A DNA stretch of 64,000 nt from Ponticaulis sp. (GCA_002692725.1 NZLU01000046.1:434001-498000); one strand, 5' to 3'; positions 1-8,783 are shown, counted from the first letter of the stretch. The notes: generated by a model not told the origin, from the sequence alone. Numbers and translations are program-made.

Positions 1-1356
1 ATAATCATGGGCGTCATTCTCGAACGCTCCCGTGTCGCCGAAGACCTTCTGCACATTGCAAGTCGCCTGCTCGGAAAGGTCAGGGGCGGCCTCGGCTTTG
101 CGGTCATCCTCGTCGGTGCACTTCTTGCCGCTTCGACCGGTATTGTCGGCGCGACCGTCATCACCATGACCCTCATCGCCCTGCCAACCATGCTGAAGCA
201 AAACTATGATCCGCGCCTGGCCTCAGGCACCATTGCGGCATCCGGCACGCTCGGCCAGATCATTCCGCCCAGCATCGTTCTCATTCTGCTGGCGGATGCC
301 GTTTCAAATGCGGCAAGTCAGGCCGCGAGCCGCATGGGTTCAGGCACCAGCTTTGTTGTCTCCGTGGGCGACCTCTTCTCGGGCGCCCTTATTCCAGGCT
401 TCCTGCTCGTCGGCTTCTACCTAGCTTATGTCGCCTTCACTGCCTTCTTCAGACCCGCAGCCTGTCCCGCTGTCGAACAGGATGACTCCCCACCACTCAC
501 GACGAAAGAGCTGACCTTCGGGCTCGGTGCGCCACTTCTTCTGATCATCGCCGTGCTCGGCTCCATCCTGTTCGGCATCGCAACCCCGACCGAAGCCGCG
601 GCAGTTGGTGCAGCGGGCGCCGTACTGCTCGCAGGCCTGCGCCTCTCTCAGGAAAATGAAACCGGCCTGACGCGCCTCATCCTGATCTCGCTCGCGTCAA
701 TCGTCGCCGTCATCCTGTTCCGTAACCTGTTCGATCTGCGGATCGCCGTTGAAACCGTGTCTGCCGTGAATGGCATCGGCATTGCGCTCACGCTCTTCGC
801 CTCAGCGCTCTTCCTCACAGGCCTCGCAGCAGGAGCGCTCGTGCTTCACCGCCGCGAACAACTCATGCCCGCCATGAAAAGCGCGGTTGAGATCACATCC
901 ATGGTCTTCCTTATCCTGATCGGTGCCAGCCTGTTCAGCCTCGTCTTTCGCGGCTTTGGCGGCGACGATCTGGTGCATGACCTTCTGTCAGCCACACCAG
1001 GCGGAAAATGGGGCGCGCTCATCGTCGCCATGCTGGTCATGTTTGTCCTCGGCTTTTTCCTCGACTTTATCGAGATCGTCTTTGTGGTGGTCCCACTCGT
1101 TGCCCCACCGCTCATCGTCGCGGGCTTTGATCCGGTCTGGCTCGCCATTCTCATGGCGCTGAACCTTCAGACGAGCTTCCTGACCCCGCCATTCGGCTTT
1201 GCGCTGTTCTACCTTCGAGGCGCGGCGCCCTCTGACCTCGAAACCCTCGATATCTGGAAAGGCGCGCTGCCCTACATTGGCCTGCAGCTCCTCATGATTG
1301 CCCTGGTCGCGGCCATCCCTGCCCTTGCAACCTGGCTCCCGAGCCTGACGCGATAG
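1..1356 (+). CDS. TRAP transporter large permease (DctM-type), 5' end outside window
   Basis: This is most of the large membrane subunit of a tripartite ATP-independent periplasmic (TRAP) transporter. It works with a periplasmic binding protein and a small membrane subunit to import organic acids or similar solutes using an ion gradient. The frame is open through base 1, and the first visible residues (IIMGVILERSRVAEDLL) match an internal part of the family, so the true start lies upstream. Hydrophobic segments fill the protein. The family-typical GTLGQIIPPSI stretch (about residues 80-91) and NLQTSFLTPPFG near the C-terminus are visible. The stop is followed after 9 bp by a gene on the opposite strand. 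The substrate cannot be told; the binding protein and DctQ would be expected upstream. Confidence 0.9.
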   Translation: MIMGVILERSRVAEDLLHIASRLLGKVRGGLGFAVILVGALLAASTGIVGATVITMTLIALPTMLKQNYDPRLASGTIAASGTLGQIIPPSIVLILLADAVSNAASQAASRMGSGTSFVVSVGDLFSGALIPGFLLVGFYLAYVAFTAFFRPAACPAVEQDDSPPLTTKELTFGLGAPLLLIIAVLGSILFGIATPTEAAAVGAAGAVLLAGLRLSQENETGLTRLILISLASIVAVILFRNLFDLRIAVETVSAVNGIGIALTLFASALFLTGLAAGALVLHRREQLMPAMKSAVEITSMVFLILIGASLFSLVFRGFGGDDLVHDLLSATPGGKWGALIVAMLVMFVLGFFLDFIEIVFVVVPLVAPPLIVAGFDPVWLAILMALNLQTSFLTPPFGFALFYLRGAAPSDLETLDIWKGALPYIGLQLLMIALVAAIPALATWLPSLTR

Positions 1357-1365
1357 CGCTACTGT

Positions 1366-2442
1366 TTAGGGGTTTGGCGGGAACATCCTACCACGATGAC
1401 CGGACAACTCCATTTCGGAGCCGTTCAGTCGCAAAGTCGAATGTCGTCTGAACGGGCTGAAAAGCTCAAGCACTGCCTCTTGTCTCCGCTCTAACATGTC
1501 CGAAGCCACCGTGCCTAATCCCTGAGTCTCGCAGAAATGAGCAAAGTCAAATTCATAGCTAAACAGATCTGGGTCATTCATCAGCGAGATAACTTGATCA
1601 ATTGTCTGCTGATTAAACTCAATGGAGTCATACTTGAACGGCATCTCTCCCGAGGATAGCTCTCGGATCGGATTGTAATTTGCGATAAAGACGCCATCAC
1701 AATGCGCCGCCTCCCAGGCAAGCCTGGTATTGCCGAGGGCTTTGAGAGCGTGAAACACCTGAAATTGATTGGCTCGAACTTGCATCGAAACGCCGGTTTC
1801 GGGCAATCCCCATCGGGTTCTGACAAGAAAACTCAGGCAATGTCCGGATAATTCACGTGCGTAATTGGTGACAAACAATCGTCGCGCCTCACTCGACCTG
1901 ATGCTCGCATCTGGCACCTTCTCGCTGCCGTAGCACGCCTCGTTTAACCTTGCCTCATAGTCTGCGCGCAATTGGCGTTGAGGATCGCTCTCGAAATCGG
2001 GTTCGACGTCGACAGTTTCGACTGCTGCGTTCACACTCTTCGGTTGATCGTCATCAACCAAGTCACCCAACTCCGAAATTGCGACCACTGGTAATCCGAC
2101 AATAAGAATTCCGGTTGCCAGACCTCCCCCGGACAAAACATCTCCAAGCGATGCCCCGCCAGAAGCATAGCTCACTTCTGCGATGTCTCGGTAGGCGGCA
2201 CAAAAGGAGTTGGAGCAGAAATATGGCGTCTGGCCCCCGAGGCCATCGTATTTGAAAGTTGAATAAGCGCTCGAGTTCCAGGTCCAACCGTTTTTCAGAA
2301 CAACCGAAACGCCACCTCTGTTTTTCTTTGCCACTGAATCCAGGTAATCTGATGTCGCGGGTCGGAGTTGTTTCGAGGTTGCACACGCTGAGATCGCAAA
2401 ACTCATCAGGAGTATTGAGATCAAGCTCAATCGAATGCGCAT
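1366..2442 (-). CDS. Hypothetical lipoprotein, about 358 aa
   Basis: I do not recognise the family. The start at 2442 (MRIRLSLISILL) gives a lipoprotein signal peptide ending in a lipobox (ISAC, Cys about residue 20). The longer reading from 2490 would place 16 charged residues before the signal and is less likely. A second hydrophobic stretch (GLATGILIVGLPVVAIS, about residues 110-130) is followed by an acidic segment and a C-terminal region of about 200 residues with several cysteines. The base composition is visibly more AT-rich than the flanking TRAP and dehydrogenase genes, which may mean later acquisition. It is divergent from the cupin gene, with about 80 bp between starts that must hold both promoters. 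Envelope location is inferred from the lipobox only. Confidence 0.7.
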   Translation of the reverse strand: MRIRLSLISILLMSFAISACATSKQLRPATSDYLDSVAKKNRGGVSVVLKNGWTWNSSAYSTFKYDGLGGQTPYFCSNSFCAAYRDIAEVSYASGGASLGDVLSGGGLATGILIVGLPVVAISELGDLVDDDQPKSVNAAVETVDVEPDFESDPQRQLRADYEARLNEACYGSEKVPDASIRSSEARRLFVTNYARELSGHCLSFLVRTRWGLPETGVSMQVRANQFQVFHALKALGNTRLAWEAAHCDGVFIANYNPIRELSSGEMPFKYDSIEFNQQTIDQVISLMNDPDLFSYEFDFAHFCETQGLGTVASDMLERRQEAVLELFSPFRRHSTLRLNGSEMELSGHRGRMFPPNP

Positions 2443-2525
2443 CGCTCTATTTCCCTTAATATTGTATGCCTTCGTATATCGCCTGAGCATCTTACTCCAG
2501 TTTGGACCGCAGACAGAATAAGCCC

Positions 2526-3089
2526 ATGACCAAATTCGACCGCGACCAATTCACCGCTGACTGCATCGCCGCGAACGCCGAAACCGACGCCATCGGTGCA
2601 GTGCGCGAAGTGTTGACGCGCGCCGTGTCTGATCCATCTGACGTCCTCCGCGGCATTGGTGAGCCGACCAGCGCGGGCATGGACGTACTCCACCGCTCGC
2701 CAACCCTGACCATCTTCGCCGCAACCTGGACACCGCGTATGTGTCTCCTGCCGCACAACTACGAAATGTGGGCCATGATTGGCATCTATACGGGGCGCGA
2801 GGACAATATCTTCTGGCGCGAGACTGAGGACGGGCTCAAATCACTCGGCGCAAACTGCCTGTTCGAGGGCGATGTCGCCACCCTCGGCAAGGACGCCATC
2901 CATTCGGTGACCAATCCGCTCCTACGCTTTACAGGCGGCATCCACATTTATGGCGGGGATTTCTTCGATACCGACCGCCATTCCTGGGACCCGGAAACCC
3001 TCGAAAAAGAACCCACAAACGGCGACAAGGTCCGCGCGATGTTCGAAGCGGAAAATGAGCGGTTTGCGGCAGCAAATGCCGGGCCGTAG
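2526..3089 (+). CDS. Cupin-fold protein of the cysteine dioxygenase-like superfamily
   Basis: The protein (about 187 aa from ATG 2526) resembles predicted metal-dependent double-stranded beta-helix enzymes related to cysteine dioxygenase. The family signature is recognisable around residues 77-95 (PHNYEMWAMIGIYTGRED), followed by IHSVTNPLL and GGIHIYGGDFF in the C-terminal half. These segments normally supply the metal-binding histidines and the small-residue turns of the barrel. The first site normally reads H-x-H before the Trp, but here it reads H-N-Y, so one expected metal ligand appears replaced by Tyr. A TTG at 2502 could extend the N-terminus by 8 residues but has no family support. 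Substrate unknown. It is a single gene, divergent from the lipoprotein and followed by an aldehyde dehydrogenase 131 bp downstream. Confidence 0.65.
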   Translation: MTKFDRDQFTADCIAANAETDAIGAVREVLTRAVSDPSDVLRGIGEPTSAGMDVLHRSPTLTIFAATWTPRMCLLPHNYEMWAMIGIYTGREDNIFWRETEDGLKSLGANCLFEGDVATLGKDAIHSVTNPLLRFTGGIHIYGGDFFDTDRHSWDPETLEKEPTNGDKVRAMFEAENERFAAANAGP

Positions 3090-3220
3090 TGCGTTTGCTG
3101 CCTGCGACCACCCCTTGAAGACATTAAATTCTTTTGATCCGTGTTAGCGCAACACCTTCGGAACTCAGCGCTCCAGCCATGTGTTCAGTCTGCATATTCG
3201 AACAAAAAGACAGGACCATC

Positions 3221-4600
3221 ATGACTGACTTGAAAACCGTAAATCCCGCAAATGGCCAACCGCTGAAAACTTACCCTTTGATGAGCGATGCTGAATTGAA
3301 GGACGCAGTTCAGAGCTGTCACAACGCCTTTCTCGACTGGCGCCTCACCTCTCATGAAGACCGCGCCGAAATCATTAACAATGTTGCAAAAGAGCTCCGC
3401 GCCCGGAAAGATGAATTTGCGGAACTCATGACCCGCGAAACCGGCAAACTTCTGGCCGGCGGAAAACAGGAGATCGAGCTCTGCGCAGGCATTTGTGAGT
3501 ACACTGCGAAGAATGGTCCCGCCGAACTGGCTGATGAAACCCGCGACCATCCAAATGGCGAGCGTGCCACCATCACCTACTCCCCGATTGGCGTGGTCTA
3601 CGGAATTCAGCCCTGGAATTTCCCCTGTTATCAGGCAATCCGCTATTCCATCGCGAACCTGATGGCAGGCAATGGCGTTCTTCTGAAGCACGCTGAAAGC
3701 TGTACGGGCAGCGGTCTGTTCCTCGCCGAAATCTTCAAGGCGGCTGGCCTGCCAGACAATCTCTTCACGGTTCTGCGGATCAGCCATGATCAGTCAGACA
3801 CAGTGATCGAGAACGATCTGGTGCGCGGCGTTACCCTCACCGGCAGCGACAAAGCCGGTAAACATGTCGGTGCCAAAGCAGGCGAGATGCTTAAGAAAAC
3901 AGTGCTGGAGCTCGGCTCTAACGACGCCTTCCTCATTCTCGAGGATGCCGATCTGGAGACTGCTGTGAACACATCAGTCATGGCCCGCATCTTTAATAAC
4001 GGACAGACCTGCGTAAACGGTAAACGCTTCATCGTCACGGAGAAGCACTATGACGCATTCGTCGAAAAATACACCGAAGCCATGAAGGCGATTCAGCCCG
4101 GTGATCCTATGGAAAAGGGAACCAAGCTCGGCCCCATGTCGCGCACGGCGCTCCGCGATGATCTGCACGACCAAGTCATGGAAAGTGTCGAGAAAGACGC
4201 GAAAATCCTCTGCGGAGGTGAAATTCCAGACCGCCCGGGCGCATGGTATCCAGCCACGGTTCTGGTCAATGTCAAACCCGGCCAGCCTGCATATGATGAC
4301 GAGCTGTTTGGCCCCGTCGCGTCCGTGATCAAGGCGAAAGACGATGAAGATGCAATGCGCATCGCCAATGATAGCCGATATGGCCTTGGTGGCGGCATTA
4401 TCTCGTCCAATGTCGAACGCGCTGAAAAGCTCGCGAAAACCTATTTCGACACCGGTATGGTGGTCATCAATGGCTATGATATCGCCGCACCAAACCTGCC
4501 CTTTGGCGGCGTGAAGAATTCCGGTTTTGGCCGCGAGCATGGCGGCTTCGGAATGAAGGAATTCGTCAACGCGAAAGCCGTATCCGTACTCGCCGCGTGA
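3221..4600 (+). CDS. NAD(P)-dependent succinate-semialdehyde dehydrogenase (Sad/GabD-like)
   Basis: This is an aldehyde dehydrogenase superfamily enzyme of 459 aa, close to the normal family length. It probably oxidises succinate semialdehyde to succinate in 4-aminobutyrate breakdown. Visible features are the cofactor-site PWNFP (Asn about 133), the general-base Glu in LELGSND (about 230) and the catalytic Cys in NNGQTCVNGKR (about 264). The C-terminal PFGGVKNSGFGREHG oligomerisation segment is also present. The overall pattern resembles the YneI/Sad branch. The ATG at 3221 (MTDLKTVNPANG) is chosen because family N-termini begin here; an upstream in-frame start at 3134 would add 29 unrelated residues. 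A strong hairpin terminator follows 20 bp after the stop. Substrate specificity is inferred from similarity only. Confidence 0.85.
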   Translation: MTDLKTVNPANGQPLKTYPLMSDAELKDAVQSCHNAFLDWRLTSHEDRAEIINNVAKELRARKDEFAELMTRETGKLLAGGKQEIELCAGICEYTAKNGPAELADETRDHPNGERATITYSPIGVVYGIQPWNFPCYQAIRYSIANLMAGNGVLLKHAESCTGSGLFLAEIFKAAGLPDNLFTVLRISHDQSDTVIENDLVRGVTLTGSDKAGKHVGAKAGEMLKKTVLELGSNDAFLILEDADLETAVNTSVMARIFNNGQTCVNGKRFIVTEKHYDAFVEKYTEAMKAIQPGDPMEKGTKLGPMSRTALRDDLHDQVMESVEKDAKILCGGEIPDRPGAWYPATVLVNVKPGQPAYDDELFGPVASVIKAKDDEDAMRIANDSRYGLGGGIISSNVERAEKLAKTYFDTGMVVINGYDIAAPNLPFGGVKNSGFGREHGGFGMKEFVNAKAVSVLAA

Positions 4601-4620
4601 TCGAAAGACAATTTATAAAG

Positions 4621-4649
4621 AAAAAGCCCGCCAGATCGGCGGGCTTTTT
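4621..4649. terminator. Rho-independent terminator, bidirectional
   Basis: AAAAAGCCCGCC and GGCGGGCTTTTT form a 12-bp stem around a 5-base loop (AGATC), with A and T runs on the two sides. It lies between the stop codons of the convergent dehydrogenase gene and the minus-strand gene beginning at 5375, so it can end transcripts from both. Confidence 0.9.
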
Positions 4650-4673
4650 ATGCCTCCTTAAAAAGGCGCAATC

Positions 4674-5375
4674 TCAATCGGTTTCAGGCCCCGTCCCGCC
4701 ATCAACGTCGTCTTCGTCTGCCGTCATACCGCCCAGTCCTCCAGGCTCCAGATCCGCCTCATCGATCAGTGTATAGGTGAAGGAATTCCCCCAGATGTTC
4801 TTGGCCGCGCGACAAATCCCCATAAACGCTTCAAAATCGGCGGCATGTTCAAACACCTGACATCCGGCCGACCAGTTGGCGACGCGCGGCGTCACGCCCT
4901 GCTCTCTGGCGCGGTGGATATTGATGCCCGTCCCATTGCCAAACCAGGTGAAAGACGGCTTCCAGTCGACCGTCTTGCCGTAATCCTCCACATTTCCGAG
5001 CCGGAAAACCGGCAGGTTCATCCCCCATTTCTGACAGACGGCATCATATTTCCCCTGATGCTTCCGGATCATATGAGAACTGCGATATTGTCCTGGAGCC
5101 AGAAAAGCCGGACCGCCTTCAATGGTCGATTGCTCTGCGGCCAATAGCCCGCAATCCGTCGTCGCATTCCACATATGCGACACCCATTCACCCGTCACCC
5201 GGTCCACCCAGGACACAGTCAGCAGATCATCAAACACATCCGGCACGCGCTGGGTTGCCCTTATGCCGACAATGTTGATGTCATAGCCTTTGGGATTGTC
5301 GAAAACGACATATCCCTTGGCGAGCATTGCCGCGTGTACGGCTGAAATCTCTGGCCTGTGCATTTCGTCCCCCAT
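4674..5375 (-). CDS. Hypothetical protein with L,D-transpeptidase-like (YkuD-type) catalytic motif
   Basis: The central part contains GTGINIHRA, followed about 14 residues later by NWSAGCQVF (about residues 150-180). This spacing and the His...Ser-x-Gly-Cys order resemble the catalytic site of YkuD-type L,D-transpeptidases and related phage or cell-wall proteins. No signal peptide is seen, and the C-terminus is an acidic Gly/Asp-rich tail. The start at 5375 (MGDEMHRPE) is used; the ATG at 5363 has a better-placed GGGGGA ribosome site and is a fair alternative. It is a single gene, convergent with the dehydrogenase and codirectional with lemA upstream, 69 bp away. A peptidoglycan-related role is inference from one motif. 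Confidence 0.6.
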   Translation of the reverse strand: MGDEMHRPEISAVHAAMLAKGYVVFDNPKGYDINIVGIRATQRVPDVFDDLLTVSWVDRVTGEWVSHMWNATTDCGLLAAEQSTIEGGPAFLAPGQYRSSHMIRKHQGKYDAVCQKWGMNLPVFRLGNVEDYGKTVDWKPSFTWFGNGTGINIHRAREQGVTPRVANWSAGCQVFEHAADFEAFMGICRAAKNIWGNSFTYTLIDEADLEPGGLGGMTADEDDVDGGTGPETD

Positions 5376-5444
5376 TCTTCACCCGACAGCTATATGCCAT
5401 GATGGGCGAAAAAACGGGAGTCGAAATCAACCTGTCAGGGTATT

Positions 5445-6008
5445 TTAGAACTTAACCTCAGGCACAATAGACAGATCCGCACGGACCTCTTCGCCCAGAT
5501 CGTAGAATTCTTCTGCATTGAAGCCGAACGAACTCGCAAACAGAGCCGCCGGGAAGGTTTCCCGCGCCGTATTGTATTGCTGAACCGCAGAGTTGTAGAA
5601 CCGGCGCGCCGCTGCAAGCTTGTCCTCAATCGCAGACAATTCTTTCTGCAGTTCGAGGAAGTTTGTATTGGCTTTCAGGTCCGGATAGGCCTCAGCCAGA
5701 GCAAACAGCTTGCCGAGCGCGCCCGCCACCATGGCTTCCGCTTCCGCGGTCTCCTGCGGGCCTTTTGCGGCAATGGCAGAATTTCGCGCCGAGATCACCG
5801 CATCCAGCGTTTCTTTCTCGTGGCTCGCATAGCCTTTGACCGTCTCAACAAGGTTCGGGATCAGATTGCGGCGTTGTTTCAGCTGCACATCGACATCCGC
5901 AAACGCCTGACGACATTGCTGCCGCTTGGCCACAAGGCCGTTATAAATGCCAATTACGATAACCGCGATCAGCGCGATGATACCCAGAATGACGTATAGT
6001 CCAGTCAT
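5445..6008 (-). CDS. lemA: LemA family protein
   Basis: The 187-aa protein has the LemA layout. One N-terminal transmembrane helix (about residues 3-24, rich in Ile/Val) is followed by an all-helical body with family segments such as YNGLVAKRQQCRQAFADVDVQ, RRNLIPNLVETVKGYA and ARRFYNSAVQQYN. The body faces outside the cytoplasm or the periplasm in the family and has no known enzyme activity. LemA genes often sit beside a TPM-domain (YgcG) gene; none is seen here, so this copy is solitary. The ATG at 6008 directly precedes the helix and needs no correction. Confidence 0.93.
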   Translation of the reverse strand: MTGLYVILGIIALIAVIVIGIYNGLVAKRQQCRQAFADVDVQLKQRRNLIPNLVETVKGYASHEKETLDAVISARNSAIAAKGPQETAEAEAMVAGALGKLFALAEAYPDLKANTNFLELQKELSAIEDKLAAARRFYNSAVQQYNTARETFPAALFASSFGFNAEEFYDLGEEVRADLSIVPEVKF

Positions 6009-6162
6009 TGGTGCGACTCCCCGAAACAGATATGCGCGAAGTTACCCGCAAAGGTCTCCGCACGGCAAGTTCTAAGACATAGCTCAGACTCCATCTGCCG
6101 CCCGTCCCCGGTTCAGGGGAGAACCGAAGCTCTCCCCTTCACATCAAATTCGGACAATCCCC

Positions 6163-7408
6163 TCAGAAATTCACATTCACCGACTGCGAATAGGTCGCCG
6201 GGCGTGGCCAGAAGCCATAATTTACGCAAGAATCGGAAGGCGGAAGCGCATTATTCTCGGCCTCAGTCAGCCCAAACGCACAATTGTTGAGCTGCGGTCC
6301 GTTTGCAATCTTGTCCTCGAACACGTTCTTGAACACCGACACATTACCGCTAAAGCCGAACCCGGGCTCAAAGAAGGCTGCCGCTTCATAAGTTGTGCTC
6401 GTCTCAGGCTGCAGGCTCGGCGTCCCCAGCACAGGGATCGTGCCCTGTCCCCGGAAGCCGATAATGCCCGGTGCGATCTGTTCCAATCGCGGCGTCTTGA
6501 ACCCGCGACTGACACCGCCTTTTAAAGTAAAGATCTCGCTTGCATTCCAGACGAGATAGGCGCGCGGGCTGAAATGCTCACCAAAAACGCTGTGATCATC
6601 CATGCGCAGCCCCAGCGTCAGCGCCAACCGGTGATGGTCCGCGTCGGGACACTTCGATCGGGTCGCCATTGGCATCTTCATAGACCAGCTCTGAAGCTTC
6701 GCGTTCGAAATAGCGCCCCCGCGCAGCGAACGCGACCTGCCCCGGCACAATCGGGCCATCGGCATAGACGGTCGAATTAAGGCTATTTCCGAAATCGTCA
6801 TCGCTTTGAAGCGTTGTATCGAGTCCCAGATCCAGACCGAATTCCTCATCCGGCGTCCGGGTAATGATGTTGACGACACCGCCCATGGCGTCCGACCCAT
6901 AAAGCGTCGACATCGGTCCGCGAACAACTTCGATCCGATCAATGGCCGAAACCGGCGGAATAAAGCTGGAAGACGTCTCGCCAAATCCATTTGGCGTCAC
7001 ATTGCCCGCAGCATTCTGGCGGCGTCCATCCACCAGAACCAAAGTGTAATCGCTCGGCATACCGCGAATGGAAATAATTTGGCCGCCTGTCTTGCCCACG
7101 CCATTTCCGACATCAATGCCTGGAACGTTCTGCAGTGCTTCTGCAAGACTGCTCACACGTTGTTGCTCAAGCTCCAGACGTGGCACGAGCGTGATACTTG
7201 CTGGTGCTTCGATGACCTGCTGCTGGAAGCCCGACGCCGTCACAACAATATTGTCCATCCGGCTCTCGCCGTCTGACGACTTCGTCATTTCAGCGCCGTC
7301 GGTAGATTGCCCGCGAGTTTCCATATCAGATTGGCCAAATGCGGCCGGCCCGTTTGCAACAAATAGCAGACCGGAAAGTGCTATCCCGGCTTTAAGTACG
7401 CTCTGCAT
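6163..7408 (-). pseudogene. Degraded TonB-dependent outer-membrane receptor (FepA/CirA type)
   Basis: A start at 7408 gives a signal peptide, a TonB-box-like segment (DNIVVTASG) and a complete plug domain (VPGIDVGNGVG, ISIRGMPSDYTLVLVDGRR, RIEVVRGPMSTLYGSDAMGGVVNI). After VYEDANGDPIEVS the plug/early-barrel frame becomes nonsense. About base 6640 the coding signal moves to another frame (LALTLGLRMDDHSVFGEHFSPRAYLVW), continuing through mid-barrel strands to SQSVNVNF and a stop at 6163. Together about 400 residues are recognisable, against 650-750 in an intact receptor. One frame-changing internal deletion and probably a second near the C-terminus have removed much of the barrel. The original substrate was perhaps a siderophore or cobalamin. 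It is very unlikely to make a working receptor. Confidence 0.8.
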
Positions 7409-7472
7409 TGATTTCCCCGTCGCGTTAATGAGAGGCGTTCTTATCTAGAGAAATCAAACTTGCAGCTGCTTC

Positions 7473-7487
7473 TGCGAATTATTTGCA
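7473..7487. promoter_or_regulatory. Candidate iron-regulator (Fur-type) operator
   Basis: TGCGAATTATTTGCA is a 15-bp near-perfect palindrome (one mismatched pair) about 65 bp upstream of the decayed TonB receptor start. The 7-1-7 layout resembles Fur-type operators, which would suit a siderophore receptor. Assignment to Fur is inference from shape and position only. Confidence 0.35.
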
Positions 7488-7589
7488 ATTATTTTGTCAG
7501 AAAATTCAGTTCTGAGGCCTGAAAGCCTCTCAGATGAAATGACTGATGGTTATTGCGAGACACCACATCGGCAGGTTGCCATTCATCGC

Positions 7590-7919
7590 CTATTTACAGC
7601 TGTCATGTTCGATCGCGAGATCTTGCGAGAGCCATTCATGATACTCTCTCAACGCGGCCTCATCTCTGGAACAGTACGACCATTTCTGAAACCGTCTGAT
7701 CTTCAGAAATCCAGCACGTCTCAGGATATCGACATGTCGGCTGACTGTGGGCTGCGCCAATCCCAGCTTCTCCGCCAGCAGATTGATACACACCCCAAAT
7801 TCCGACACATCAGCAGACATCTGATGGCCGAAATGCGCTTTCGGATCTTTCAGAATCTTCAGCACTTCCACCCTGCTTTCATTCGCCAGAGCCTTCATCT
7901 GATCGTTTCGATTTGACAT
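7590..7919 (-). CDS. ArsR-family winged-helix transcriptional regulator
   Basis: This is a 109-aa regulator with the ArsR fold. Residues about 9-25 (ALANESRVEVLKILKD) begin the domain. The recognition region is CINLLAEKLGLAQPTVSRHVDILRRAGFLK, followed by a beta-wing (RRFQKWSYCSRDE). The start at 7919 (MSNRNDQ) is chosen because the longer reading from 8057 runs through the promoter and into the divergent gene. It is divergent from the alpha/beta hydrolase with 48 bp between starts, and a perfect palindrome sits in that gap. It probably represses the hydrolase and itself. Metal or redox sensing cannot be assigned: cysteines are scattered and no classical metal-binding box is evident. Confidence 0.85.
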   Translation of the reverse strand: MSNRNDQMKALANESRVEVLKILKDPKAHFGHQMSADVSEFGVCINLLAEKLGLAQPTVSRHVDILRRAGFLKIRRFQKWSYCSRDEAALREYHEWLSQDLAIEHDSCK

Positions 7920-7928
7920 TTCATCGTT

Positions 7929-7948
7929 ATATCGCTGTTTTGCGATAT
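7929..7948. promoter_or_regulatory. ArsR operator between divergent genes
   Basis: Two perfect 7-bp arms (ATATCGC and GCGATAT) are separated by TGTTTT. The dyad lies 10 bp upstream of the regulator start and 19 bp upstream of the hydrolase ATG at 7968. It is positioned to block both promoters and is the likely site for the adjacent ArsR protein. Confidence 0.7.
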
Positions 7949-7967
7949 GACAATATGGAGAAACCTG

Positions 7968-8783
7968 ATGTTGCCCCTCACTGAGAGTTTTCAGTTCAAC
8001 AGAGACAGGATCGCATGGGGTAAATGGGGCGCAGGCCCTCCGCTTGTGCTGGTTCATGGGTTTCCCTGGTCTTCACAGTCCTGGCGAAAACTGATCTCAG
8101 GGCTCGCGTGCAACTTCACCGTCTACGCGTTCGATATGCCGGGCACCGGTCTGTCGGAGAAACATGACGATCAGATTGTCGATGAGAGTCGGCAAAGCCA
8201 GCTCCTTCATGACCTCATTCGTTTCTGGAAACTCGACCGGCCTCACATGATCGGACATGATTTCGGCGGTCTCGCTGCGCTCAGAGCTCATTTCCTGCAC
8301 GGGGTCGATTACGCAACGCTTCACCTCATCGATTCTGTTGCGCTTCTGCCATCGGGGTCGCCCTTCTATCAGCACGTCGCCCAACACGAAGAGGCCTTTG
8401 CAGGCTTGCCGAACTATGCCCATGCCGCCCTTTTCAAAGCGTATATCCAGAATGCCGCCTTTCAGCCGCTGTCGACTGACGTGTCAGACATTTACCTCTC
8501 GGCCTATTGCGGGCCGGACGGCCAGCCGTCTTTCTACCGCCAGATCGCCCACGCAAACACGAACAACATTGCTGAAGCCTCTGAGCGATACGCGCCTTGC
8601 GACTTTCCCATCCACATTATCTGGGGCGAGCATGACAGCTTCATTCCGCTCGAGCGCGGCCGAAAACTCCGTGACCTTCTAAAAGCCGACAGTTTCACCG
8701 TCATTCCTGATGCCGCGCACCTCGTGCAGGAAGACGCGCCTGAAGCCCTGCTCGGCGCTATTCTGACGACGCTTTTGCGCTGA
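7968..8783 (+). CDS. Alpha/beta hydrolase (haloalkane dehalogenase/epoxide hydrolase-like)
   Basis: This is a soluble 271-aa alpha/beta hydrolase. The oxyanion-hole segment LVHGFPWSSQSW is at about residues 28-39. The nucleophile elbow GHDFGG has Asp at about 98, so the enzyme belongs to the Asp-nucleophile group that contains haloalkane and fluoroacetate dehalogenases and epoxide hydrolases. The acid/base region is WGEHDSFIP, with the catalytic His in AAHLVQEDAPE near the C-terminus. The start at 7968 is chosen because GGAG lies 7 bp before it; an ATG at 7947 would overlap the operator. It is probably controlled by the divergent ArsR gene. Its 3' end overlaps the next, opposite-strand gene by 26 bp. 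The substrate is unknown. Confidence 0.85.
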   Translation: MLPLTESFQFNRDRIAWGKWGAGPPLVLVHGFPWSSQSWRKLISGLACNFTVYAFDMPGTGLSEKHDDQIVDESRQSQLLHDLIRFWKLDRPHMIGHDFGGLAALRAHFLHGVDYATLHLIDSVALLPSGSPFYQHVAQHEEAFAGLPNYAHAALFKAYIQNAAFQPLSTDVSDIYLSAYCGPDGQPSFYRQIAHANTNNIAEASERYAPCDFPIHIIWGEHDSFIPLERGRKLRDLLKADSFTVIPDAAHLVQEDAPEALLGAILTTLLR

